Shown here: one piece after another, positions 1 through 7,933 of the stretch
Numbering within the stretch: the first letter of the stretch is position 1
Layout of the letters: each line of letters opens with the position of its first letter
From: Rhizopus sp. PT2906
Taxonomy: Eukaryota; Mucoromycota; Mucoromycetes; Mucorales; Rhizopodaceae
Reading direction: 5' to 3'
Assembly (NCBI GenBank): GCA_025529335.1
Contig: JAMYHX010000657.1
Location: 1-18,878, forward strand
Length of the DNA: 18,878 nucleotides
Notes under the pieces: model-generated
What the model saw: the letters and a program-made list of their open reading frames with translations, nothing else
Database searches by the model: none
What the model was told of the DNA's origin: nothing
Program-made: the position numbers and the translations under genes

Positions 1-324
1 CTACTAAATTTTAGTGCTAGTAAGACAGCACACGTGTAAACAAGATTTTTATGGATGTAGTGTGTTTTTCATGACAACAAAAAAGATAAAGGCAAATATA
101 CTGACCCCCCTCGCCAAGAGAATTATAAAGATGACAAAAAAAAAAGGCTCAATTGATGCTAATACTATTAGATCCTAGGGTTAGTAATTTGATTGTATGA
201 CAAGCTGTGTTTAATCAGTTCCTTGATTTCTAAAAGCTATTGTTCTCTTTTTCTTCCATTTTCTACCTTTCATTCATTTTCCTATTTTCCTTTCCTTTCT
301 TTTTTTTTTTTTTTTTTTTAAAAA
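1..324. other. Intergenic DNA upstream of the Ser/Thr-rich membrane protein gene
   Basis: No coding region is supported here. The stretch is AT-rich and ends in a pyrimidine-rich run from about 240, dominated by T and C, that flows into the 20-T tract just before the start codon at 325. It is presumably the promoter and 5' leader of the plus-strand gene. The first bases could belong to the end of a gene outside the window, but nothing shows this. Confidence 0.5.
300..319 (+). repeat. Homopolymeric T tract (20 nt) followed by A-run at the start codon
   Basis: Twenty consecutive T residues are followed directly by an A run that leads into the ATG at 325. Similar T-rich tracts lie just upstream of most other start codons in the window. 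Poly(dA:dT) tracts are known to disfavour nucleosomes in fungal promoters, so a promoter role is likely but not shown. Confidence 0.7.
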
Positions 325-1212
325 ATGAAAAAGACTCTCATTATCTTTTTAGGCTTTATATGGGTTGCAGAAGCATTCTGGTGTGAGCTATTACATACAT
401 GTCCCTCATCATCGAGTTCTGTTCCAGCAAGTACTCAATTATCTCCAACACCATCTTCCAATCCTATTCAATCAACCAGTATGAGTCAAATGACTTCTGC
501 TTCAGATTTAAGATCCACATCTTCAATTGCTTCATCAACGGCTCCTAGTTCAATTGTCAGCAGTAGTCTTGCACCATCCTCATCAATACAAACATCATCA
601 AGTGCACCTACTTCCTTCACTTCTTCTGTTGCCAGCAGGACTTCTTCTGTAACCACCGGTAGCAGTAGTACCAGTAGCACAGCAACTCCCTCAAGCTCAG
701 CGTCGGCTCAACAATCGAATGGAAGTAGTAACACAGGAGTCATCGTTGGTTCAGTATGTGGATTTGTGGCTATCTTGGCTGCTGGTTTTGCCTTTGCCTT
801 CTTCACAAGAGTAAAAAGACGCAATCGTCGTCGTAACCAACGGCTCTACAGTAACAACTCGACTTCACCTAATGAAAATACATTTCAACCAGAAATGATC
901 AGTCGTCCTTCGCCTGCTCCTGTAAATGCTTCTGTAGAGTATCATGATCCATCCACAATGTCTCCCGTTCCGCCTAATGCTCAACCTTATGGTTACTATC
1001 CCTCTCCTCAAGCAGGATATGCTGATCCATACTATCCTCATCAGACATACTATAACGATGCATATTACCATCCTCAACAGATGCAACAACCACAACAAAC
1101 ATATTATGATCCATATCAACAATATCCCCCTGTCATGTCTTCTCAGCAATCCAGCAATAAGTATTCAGTTCCTCATACATATGACAAAACTCTCAAACCA
1201 GATGCAAAATAG
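325..1212 (+). CDS. Ser/Thr-rich single-pass membrane protein, Mid2/Wsc-like architecture
   Basis: The intronless frame encodes 295 residues. Residues 1-18 look like a signal peptide with a short basic start (MKK) and a hydrophobic core. Residues 27-137 are almost entirely Ser, Thr, Ala and Pro, typical of a heavily O-mannosylated extracellular stalk. A hydrophobic segment at about 138-160 (GVIVGSVCGF onward) is the single transmembrane helix. It is followed by a strongly basic stop-transfer stretch at 162-173 and a cytoplasmic tail rich in Pro, Tyr and Gln. This layout matches fungal cell-wall stress sensors of the Mid2/Wsc type. No WSC cysteine domain is visible: only Cys20 and Cys26 lie outside the membrane, and Cys20 is next to the predicted cleavage site. 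Function as a sensor is therefore inferred from architecture alone. The ATG at 325 follows a poly-T then poly-A tract and is the first possible start. The gene converges on the Smr gene, with 108 bp between the stop codons. Confidence 0.7.
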   Translation: MKKTLIIFLGFIWVAEAFWCELLHTCPSSSSSVPASTQLSPTPSSNPIQSTSMSQMTSASDLRSTSSIASSTAPSSIVSSSLAPSSSIQTSSSAPTSFTSSVASRTSSVTTGSSSTSSTATPSSSASAQQSNGSSNTGVIVGSVCGFVAILAAGFAFAFFTRVKRRNRRRNQRLYSNNSTSPNENTFQPEMISRPSPAPVNASVEYHDPSTMSPVPPNAQPYGYYPSPQAGYADPYYPHQTYYNDAYYHPQQMQQPQQTYYDPYQQYPPVMSSQQSSNKYSVPHTYDKTLKPDAK

Positions 1213-1320
1213 GTTTGCTTTTTTTTTTTTTCTCTTTTTAATATATAATAATATAATAATAAAGGAGATTTGCTTTCCTTCTCCTTGTATATAAACTAAT
1301 GTGTCCCTTTTGAATACATG

Positions 1321-2195
1321 TTACATGATGACACAAGCATCGCCCTTGGCCATTTTATCAGTAATTCTATCAAGCCAAGAGAGATCACCCGTTCCTTTAC
1401 CAAACTCGACATAAAGACAACCTGGATTAGGAATATTGGGTTGACAGCTCACATTGTACTTTCTGACAAGCTCAATGATCGCAGGCTTTAGTTTAGCAAT
1501 TTGTCCTAAAATGGTTCAGTCAACTAAAGTCTTCAATATTCTATCTTATTATAAATACCAGGACTATGAAGACCCTTTCCGACAATAATCACTAAATGAT
1601 CCATGCCTGCAGACTGACAATATTGAATAGCTTGTTCTACTTTCTCACCGGCTTCTGTCACGAATAATCCGTGCAAGTCGATTTCATTTGGAGGGCGTCC
1701 CTGATTTTTTTCTGTATAAAAAGTCAGATGCTATTGTTTTCTTTGTAATGATGATACTCACTTGCATAAATGTATTCAGCAGCCTGTCGATTGAATTCTT
1801 TCATACGTTCATCATGTTTATGTCCTTGAACGGATAATTGCTTGGCTATATAAATGAATATAAGCATGCGTGAGGATGGAAGTGATGAATATAAAACCTT
1901 CTGCTCCGTCTCCGGATTGATAAGCTGCTTGACTTGCAGCATAGAGTTCATTTCTCTTTTCTGCTTCTTCGTGTGCCCTTTGACGCAAAGAGGAATAATG
2001 TTCGTCATCATCTACATCCTGAGAATGGTGATAATGAACAGAGGTTTGTTGTTGAACATAGTGTTGTTCATAGTGCTGGTGTTGTTCATAGTGCTGGTTT
2101 TGGTCTTGGTTCTGCTGCTTCTTTACTGTCTCATATATTTTGATGCCCTCCTGAACAACTGTGGTCACCTTTTCGATAGACTGAGAATTTCCCAT
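1321..2195 (-). CDS. DUF1771-Smr domain protein with myristoylation and CaaX motifs
   Basis: Four exons (2195-1898, 1845-1762, 1711-1559, 1505-1321) join into a 239-residue protein with introns of 50-53 bp; all joins keep frame and have GT..AG ends. Residues 66-128 match the DUF1771 helical domain (EHYSSLRQRAHEEAEKRNEL, then QAAYQSGDGAEAK and NRQAAEYIYA). Residues 137-215 form the Smr domain, with the IDLHG motif at 138-142 and GKGLHS at 172-177. Smr domains bind or cleave nucleic acids; DUF1771-Smr proteins also occur in other fungi and animals. Residues 31-58 are rich in His, Gln and Tyr with repeated HYEQH. The protein begins MGNSQS, which fits the N-myristoylation consensus (Gly2, Ser6), and ends CVIM, a typical CaaX prenylation box. 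Membrane attachment at both ends is therefore predicted, which is unusual for this family. The family assignment is firm; the lipidation is motif-based inference. Confidence 0.9.
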
Positions 2196-2269
2196 TTATA
2201 AAAAAAGAAAGAAAGAAAAAAGAGGGGTAAAATTTTTTTGTGTTGCTAAAAATAAAAGTTTATTTAATC

Positions 2270-3352
2270 TTAGTCTTCCATTTCATCGTCTGAAGAGGAT
2301 TCCTTTGCTAATCTTTCAGCTTCTGCCTTTAATTCAGCTGGTACAAATTGATGCTTATACTGTGATTCTGCACAGATCCAACTCAATTCCAATTCAAACT
2401 CTTTATCCTTTGCGTCATCATGGCATGTGTAGATACTAGGAAACAGTTTAATACATGAATTATTAAATATTTTAAGCTTACATTCTTGTGATCTCATTCA
2501 CTGCTTCACGGGCTGTCATATTTTCTAAATCTAATTTCTCGATTTCCGTCTTGGCAACTGATTTGCCCTTTCCGATGGCACAACCACGGTATCCCTATAG
2601 TCAATTCATGATGAATAAAGAACTAAATTAAATCATCTTGAATTTACCCAATAGACGCCCGAGGGTTCAATCATGTATAAGCTGGGAGGTTCTTTTTCAG
2701 TCATGGTGGCAATGATAGTACTTGTACCAAATGGACGAACACTAGAATATAAAGTATAAGCAGAGACATATTGTCCCAAACGATCAGCAATGGTCTATGT
2801 AACTTATGAGTCAATAGTGAAAGAATAAAATCACAATTTGTTACCTTTCCGGGAATAGGCTGTCTATAGATATCTCTCCAAGCTTGAGCTTCATCACGAG
2901 CTCTGTTCACAAGATGTCGACCGTCTGCTAATAAACCTGCAGTAGCCTATATAAAGTAATAAATAAGAATTCCTTTTTTGTTATTGTTTTTTTCTTGTTA
3001 CAATGCCAATGTGAAGATCTACACTTTGAATGCGACGATTAGCGCCTTGAACAAGTAATTTTGATTGAATGAGCTTTTCAACAGCCAAAACAACACCATC
3101 CTTTACTCGAAGTCCAATAGCAGTTCTAAAAAAATGAAAAAAAGATAACTGATGAATAAAAAAGAATCTTTTTCATTCTTTCATTCTTTCTCTTACCCGC
3201 TATTATCTACTGCTTTGTTTGCATATTCAACTTGGAAAACGCGTCCGTCAGGTGAATAAGTAGAAACTGATAAATCGTACTACCGTCATTTATGAATATC
3301 AAGCAAGTATGCGCATAGCTATCAAACTTACTCCTGTACCAATTGAAGTCAT
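2270..3352 (-). CDS. PRE10: 20S proteasome subunit alpha-7 (PSMA3/Pre10)
   Basis: Seven exons (3352-3332, 3279-3197, 3125-3002, 2946-2845, 2794-2648, 2594-2482, 2435-2270) join to 251 residues; the six introns are 46-71 bp. The first exon encodes only seven residues (MTSIGTG). The alpha-subunit N-terminal signature follows across the junction (YDLSVSTYSPDGRVFQVEYA). Other conserved blocks are TAIGLRVKDGVVLAVEKL, ATAGLLADGR, AYTLYSSVRPFG, GYRGCAIGKG and AKTEIEKL. The acidic Ser/Asp/Glu C-terminal tail (ESSSDDEMED) is typical of alpha-7, and length and motif order match human PSMA3. The subunit is non-catalytic and forms part of the outer heptameric ring that gates the 20S core. It starts 146 bp from the divergent Ssr4-like gene, so the two probably share a promoter. 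An AATAAA-like signal occurs just past the stop codon. Confidence 0.95.
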
Positions 3353-3498
3353 TTTGTTGTATAAAAAAAAAAAGAAAAACGTAAAGAGCATAAGGGCCGC
3401 GCGTACTTTTGACTTTTCAGAAACTCCGACGCGGCCTGCTGGGTGACATAGGCAAACTTTTTTTCTCTCTTTCCTTTTTTTTTTTTTTCACATAACTA
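3353..3498. promoter_or_regulatory. Divergent promoter between alpha-7 and the Ssr4-like gene
   Basis: This 146-bp spacer separates two divergent start codons and must hold both promoters. Each side has a T-rich tract running toward its start codon. The centre is unusually GC-rich for this window and holds a 7-bp perfect inverted repeat, GGCCGCG at 3395-3401 and CGCGGCC at 3430-3436, 28 bp apart. This could be a transcription factor site pair. I see no exact match to the yeast PACE element (GGTGGCAAA) that binds Rpn4; GGTGACATAGGCAAA nearby resembles it only loosely. Confidence 0.6.
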
Positions 3499-4503
3499 AT
3501 GATGAGTCCCGCCAATTTCTATAATCAAGCCATGATACCTCCTCATCCAATGTCTTCACGTGGACCTACTATAGGCATTCCAAACCCTCAATTCATACAA
3601 CAACAACAGCAGCAGCAACAACAACAACAACAACAGCAACAACCTCAGCAATTTAGAAATCATAACGCATTAATGGCAAAACGCGTGCCACAACCACAGC
3701 CTAATAAAATGCGACAAAACATGCCCATTCCAGAGGAACTAGAAGAACCTTCAGGAGGTTTGTGTGTATAAGAAAGAAAGAAAGAAAGAAATTGACATGT
3801 ATAAATAGATGAATTAGACGACATTTCAGCGAGAGATATTGCTGTGGCTCGATATAAACGAAATCATGATTATCTGTCAGAGATATTCACGCCATATAAA
3901 GCAGGTACCACCCTTGTCTTATCTTTCTTTTTTGTGGTATCAACGTTATATTTCATTAGAACATATCGTTCCACCACCTCTAGAAATTCAACAATCAAAG
4001 GAAGAGCTTGAAAAGTTAATTGTAAGTACATATCAATGTATCCTTCCTTGATTAATAAATAATATATAGCAAGAACAAGAACAATTGGCCATTGAACAAG
4101 AAAAGCAACACCAAGCAAAACTATCAAGATTCCAAAAAGAGCATGAACTATTTAAACAATCCATGAATCGACTTGTACAAGCCAAGACTTTAGAGGTTTT
4201 AGATTCATTTATACATCCAACATTATTATTAATACCTTTGAATAGTCTATTGATGAAGTATCACAGCATATAGCCAAAGATATGAATGCTCGCCTTGAAC
4301 ATAGGGCAGAACAAATAAAAACAATGTCAATACCAGGTTTAGATGATGATGACAAAGATACAAGGCAAAATACAAAAGATGATAACAATATGGATATTTA
4401 CTTTAAAGAAAGAACAGAAGAAGAGGATGGTAATGACTTTTTTAATGACATGGTTAACACAGAAGATGATCCTAGTGTGAGTGAATTTCTTAATACAGAC
4501 TAG
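3499..4503 (+). CDS. Gln-rich Ssr4-like protein (putative SWI/SNF-RSC subunit)
   Basis: Five exons (3499-3757, 3809-3904, 3960-4021, 4070-4195, 4246-4503) join to 266 residues; introns are 48-55 bp. Residues 34-51 are a near-pure Gln tract. The most informative block is at about 85-125, reading GDELDDISARDIAVARYKRN then HDYLSEIFTPY and HIVPPPLEI. I recall similar sequence in the C-terminal part of fungal SWI/SNF-RSC subunit Ssr4 (DUF1750 family), so a chromatin-remodelling role is proposed from memory and not proven. A Gln/Glu/Lys-rich probable coiled coil covers about 130-185 and the C-terminus is acidic. The protein is shorter than S. pombe Ssr4 and has no recognisable N-terminal Ssr4 domain. 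The first donor is ambiguous: GT at 3758 gives SGDELDD, while a GT four bases further on (3762) would give SGGLYELDD. I prefer the first. Intron 1 holds a GAAA microsatellite. It is transcribed away from the proteasome gene. Confidence 0.75.
3598..3651 (+). repeat. CAA/CAG tract encoding polyglutamine
   Basis: Mixed CAA and CAG codons encode residues 34-51 of the Ssr4-like protein. The interruption of CAA by CAG makes this less prone to slippage than a pure triplet run. Gln-rich regions are common in transcription and chromatin proteins. Confidence 0.85.
3770..3791 (+). repeat. GAAA microsatellite inside an intron
   Basis: About five tandem GAAA units occupy the middle of the first intron of the Ssr4-like gene, between the donor and a likely branch region near 3790-3800. 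The purine run is unusual because most introns here are T-rich. Confidence 0.7.
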
Positions 4504-4581
4504 ATAAAATAAAATAAAGAAAAGCTAGATTTTTTTATTGTTGTTTCTCTCTTTCTTTCTTTTTTTTTTAAAAAAAAAAAA

Positions 4582-5956
4582 ATGACAGATGTTCAAACAA
4601 CTCAATTAAAGACTGTAAAGGACACCAATATAGAATGTAAAGAAGCGCCGTTCTATGGACGATGCCGTGATGTTGAGGATTTTGAAAAACTGAATCGAGT
4701 GGGTGAAGGCACTTATGGCGTCGTTTAGTAAATATAATCAAGATAATGATTCAACTTGGTATTAATGATTATAGTCGAGTGAAAGATACAAAGACAAAGC
4801 AAATTGTTGCCTTGAAGAAAATAAGGATGGAAAGAGAAACTGATGGAATGCCAATTAGCAGTTTGAGAGAAATAAGCATATTAAAACGAATGAAGCATCC
4901 CAACATTGTCAATGTCATCGATGTTGCAGTAGGACCACGCTTAGAATCAATCTATCTCGTGATGGAGTATTGCGAACAGGACTTGGGAACACTATTAGAT
5001 ATGGTTACTATACCCTATACAGCATCAGAAAGTAAGAATATCTCTTTTGTTTTTAGTAACACTCACAATATTATAGTAAAATGCTTAATGCTTCAACTAT
5101 TGCGAGGTCTCGAATACTGTCACAGCCATTCTATCATACATCGAGACTTGAAAATGTCTAACCTTTTACTTACATCCAGTGGTATCTTAAAAATAGGTAC
5201 TAGATCTAGCTTGGTTTTTTTTTTTTTTTTGTTTTCTAACAATCTTGTTATCATGCAGCTGACTTTGGACTAGCCAGAACCTTTAGCTTGCCCGGTAAAC
5301 CAATGACTCCCAACGTTGTCACTCTTTGGTACAGAGCACCTGAAGTGCTCTTGGGTGATACACATTACACGCCTGCTATTGACCTGTGGTCAGCGGGCTG
5401 TATCATGGGCGAACTGATGCAACATAAACCATTGTTGCCAGGCAACACAGATCAAGAGCAACTGGATTATATCATCAAATTGTTGGGTACACCAAGTGAG
5501 ACTATCTGGCCTGGGTTCAATAAGCTTCCAGGAACGAAGTTATTAAAGTTTCAAAATCAAACGTTTGATAGCATCAAGAGTGTCTTTCCTCGATTTTCTG
5601 AAAACACTCAAGGTTTACTGGCCGGACTGTTGACATATAATCCAAAGGCTAGACTCACAGTGAGGCAGGCATTGAATCATCCTTATTTCCAAGAATCACC
5701 CAGAGGTAAAGGATAATAATACATAACAAGAACCTTATGATTGACTCCATTTTATATAGCCCAAGATCCTTCGCTATTACCAACCTATCCCGAGATTAGA
5801 AATCAATTAGCCGAAAGAGAAAGGTAATATCATCCTCCTACTTTTACTCCTATTTAACTTTATTTCAGTAGACGACGTATGCATGAAGAAGAACGTAGAA
5901 AGAGAGCTGCAGCCAACAGACTAGAGAATATACAACAAAAGAAAAAGAAAGCCTAA
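4582..5956 (+). CDS. CDK10: Cyclin-dependent kinase 10 orthologue
   Basis: Six exons (4582-4727, 4775-5031, 5077-5196, 5259-5705, 5760-5823, 5869-5956) join to 373 residues; introns are 45-62 bp. The sequence opens with the CDK10/CDK11-type lead GRCRDVEDFEKLNRV, then the Gly loop GEGTYG (41-46), catalytic Lys63 in VALKK and the cyclin-binding helix PISSLRE (75-81). Further on are HRDLKMSN with catalytic Asp158, DFG at 176-178 and the T-loop with Thr191 in PMTPNVVTLWYRAPE. PISSLRE, rather than PITSLRE, and the phrases MEYCEQDLGTLL and KPMTPNVVTLWYRAPE point to CDK10, not CDK11. Animal CDK10 pairs with cyclin M; the fungal partner is unknown. All catalytic residues are present, so an active Ser/Thr kinase is expected. 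The C-terminus is a basic, probably helical tail (RRRRM to KKKKA) that may act as a nuclear localisation signal. It is convergent with the PP2A B55 gene, with 88 bp between the stop codons. Confidence 0.93.
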
Positions 5957-6044
5957 TAATGTAAATGTAGATGTGGTCGTATGTGCATAATTTATTCATA
6001 TAACAATATTTAACTTTTTTTTTGCTTGTCCATATATAAAAAAG

Positions 6045-7719
6045 TTATTGTTCACTAAAAGAAGTTAAATAAAGGAAAATAAAAAAGAAAAAAAAGACAC
6101 TTACGTAAAAATAAACAAGTTATTAGTTGCAGCAATAGCAATCGTGTTTTCTCTTGGATGCCATGAAGCATGCAAAATCTTCTTGCTAAAGTCCATATTA
6201 TCAGCACCAGAGGCAGCTGAGTTTCTAGCAATAGACATCTTGTTTTTCATTGCACCCACGCGTTTAGATCTAAAGGCGCTCTTGTCTGCTTGAAGCGTAA
6301 TATCCGTCTTGCCTTCACGATCATACAGATGGAAGGTGTTGTTGTAGGACCCTGTCATGACATGACTATCATCACCACTAAAGGTACATTCAAACTTATC
6401 AAAAATACAGTCATTTTCATACAAGTCGCATAATCTTGATCTCAGCTGGTCATGGATGTTGATGGTCTGAACAGGTCTATTGTTCATGTTGAGATCCCAA
6501 ATCTTCAATGTAAGATAATCTCTCGAAAGAATATATCGACCATCGTGACTAAAGTTGATATCAGATACAGAAGAGATGATTTCAGAGAAAAATGATCGAT
6601 GAGCAGGGTCCTCAACCTCTTCAAAGACTACATAGACATATATTTATATAAATTCAGCTGATATTATGAATTATTTACCTTTTGCCTGTCGATCACACAG
6701 GGCAGATTCTCTCATGTCACATAATTTGATCGTTCCTTTGCTGGAACTGTACATGAACATGTTGCAGTGCTGTGGATGGAACTCAGCAGCTGTAATAACT
6801 TCTGTTAGTTCTTCCATATTAGCTGGCTTAATGTCGACAATATCTATAAACAAAAGTAAATAATGCATCATTTTAAAGAAAAAAGGAGATCTTACTGAAG
6901 CTTTGATCAGATACATCCAAATTCCACAGGTTAATCCTCAAGTCATCAGCAGAGATATACGTTTCTCCATCAGAATTGGTGGATATGGAATTGATGTGAT
7001 AAGTATGAGCTATATATATACACATTATTAATACAAGACATTAGAATACACCCTGCTCTTTTTTACCATTAGCATAGACTTTTCTAGGTACAGCAGCGAC
7101 AATGGTATCGTGATGAGTTAATTGAGGCAAACGAAGGGTATTGGAGGTAGCAGCAGGTGGTGCAGCACTATGTTCAGTCACTAACTTGAGAGACTTTTCA
7201 AACACTTTCCATAACTTGATCGTTTTGTCTAATAAAAGTTAAGAATGTTTGAACCAGATATACCCAGTTTACGTACCATTCGTAGACAATAAAAAGTGAG
7301 CTGAATTCTGTCTCTTACACCACTTGATCTTGTTGATCTTTTCTTCAATTTCCAAACTCTTCAAGTAGTCAAATTCAGCCTCATGGGACTGAAACTCTGT
7401 ATAGAACCTGTACTCACAGCTCTTCTTCTACATGTATTTATATTAGCTAAAGGGGTTTTTTCTTGGTGCAACTTGTAATTACGCTTTCGTTTCTTTCAAA
7501 CAAAACAACGCGACCACCTTTATCTCCTGTAGCGAGATAGTCACCCGTTTGGTCAAACTCAACAGTTGAAATGATATCAGCTAAAAAAAAAAAGTATGAA
7601 GTGAGTCATCAATTATAAAAGGGAAGGGATGAAATAAAATTACCATCTGTAATATCATCTGAGTCACCTTTATCACCAAAGCATTGAGCAAATTTCCAAT
7701 TGTGTTGTTCTTCTGACAT
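6045..7719 (-). CDS. CDC55: PP2A B55/PR55 regulatory subunit (Cdc55/Pab1 family)
   Basis: Eight exons (7719-7644, 7580-7483, 7427-7277, 7228-7067, 7009-6896, 6843-6679, 6627-6105, 6054-6045) join to 432 residues; introns are 48-63 bp. The protein is a WD40-type beta-propeller. Diagnostic B55 blocks are TEFQSHEAEFDYLKSLEIEE, HFLLSTNDKTIKLWK, YISADDLRINLWNL, EFHPQHCNMFMYSSSKGTIK, YILSRDYLTLKIWDLNM, LYENDCIFDKFECTFSGDDS and the terminal WHPRENTIAIAATNNLFIFT. B55 subunits select substrates for the PP2A holoenzyme and control mitotic entry and exit. The last intron is inferred from a perfect GTAAGT donor at 6104 and an acceptor at 6055; it adds only Glu-Gln after Thr. Without splicing the frame stops at once, at 6101-6103, giving a protein two residues shorter. 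Either version is complete. The gene is convergent with CDK10 and divergent from the decayed gene that follows. Confidence 0.95.
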
Positions 7720-7933
7720 TGCTTCCCTTTCTTAAGAATACAGTTAAATAAAAAAAAATGGCAAGGATATATAAAAAAAAAAAAGAGGAATAAAATGATC
7801 TTTGGTCATTTCAAACACCGTCTGTATCTGTAAAGAACTTCACTATACTCGTCCAGGAAGCAATCCCAGAAATGAAGCGTCATTAAAAAATTGGGTTTGA
7901 AATAACTTTAAAAAATGCATAAAACTTTATTAA
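7720..7933. other. Intergenic DNA upstream of the B55 gene
   Basis: This AT-rich spacer contains the promoter and leader of the minus-strand B55 gene, with a T-rich run on the minus strand ahead of its ATG. No coding frame is supported. Decayed coding sequence on the plus strand begins to be readable from about 7934. Confidence 0.5.

Noticed and set aside
177..186. Telomere-like AGGGTTAG
   Set aside because: Single unit without tandem repetition; chance in AT-rich DNA.
1854..2201. Plus-strand open frame of 115 codons antisense to the Smr gene
   Set aside because: Leu/Val-rich antisense translation of the His/Gln repeat; the minus strand is the real gene.
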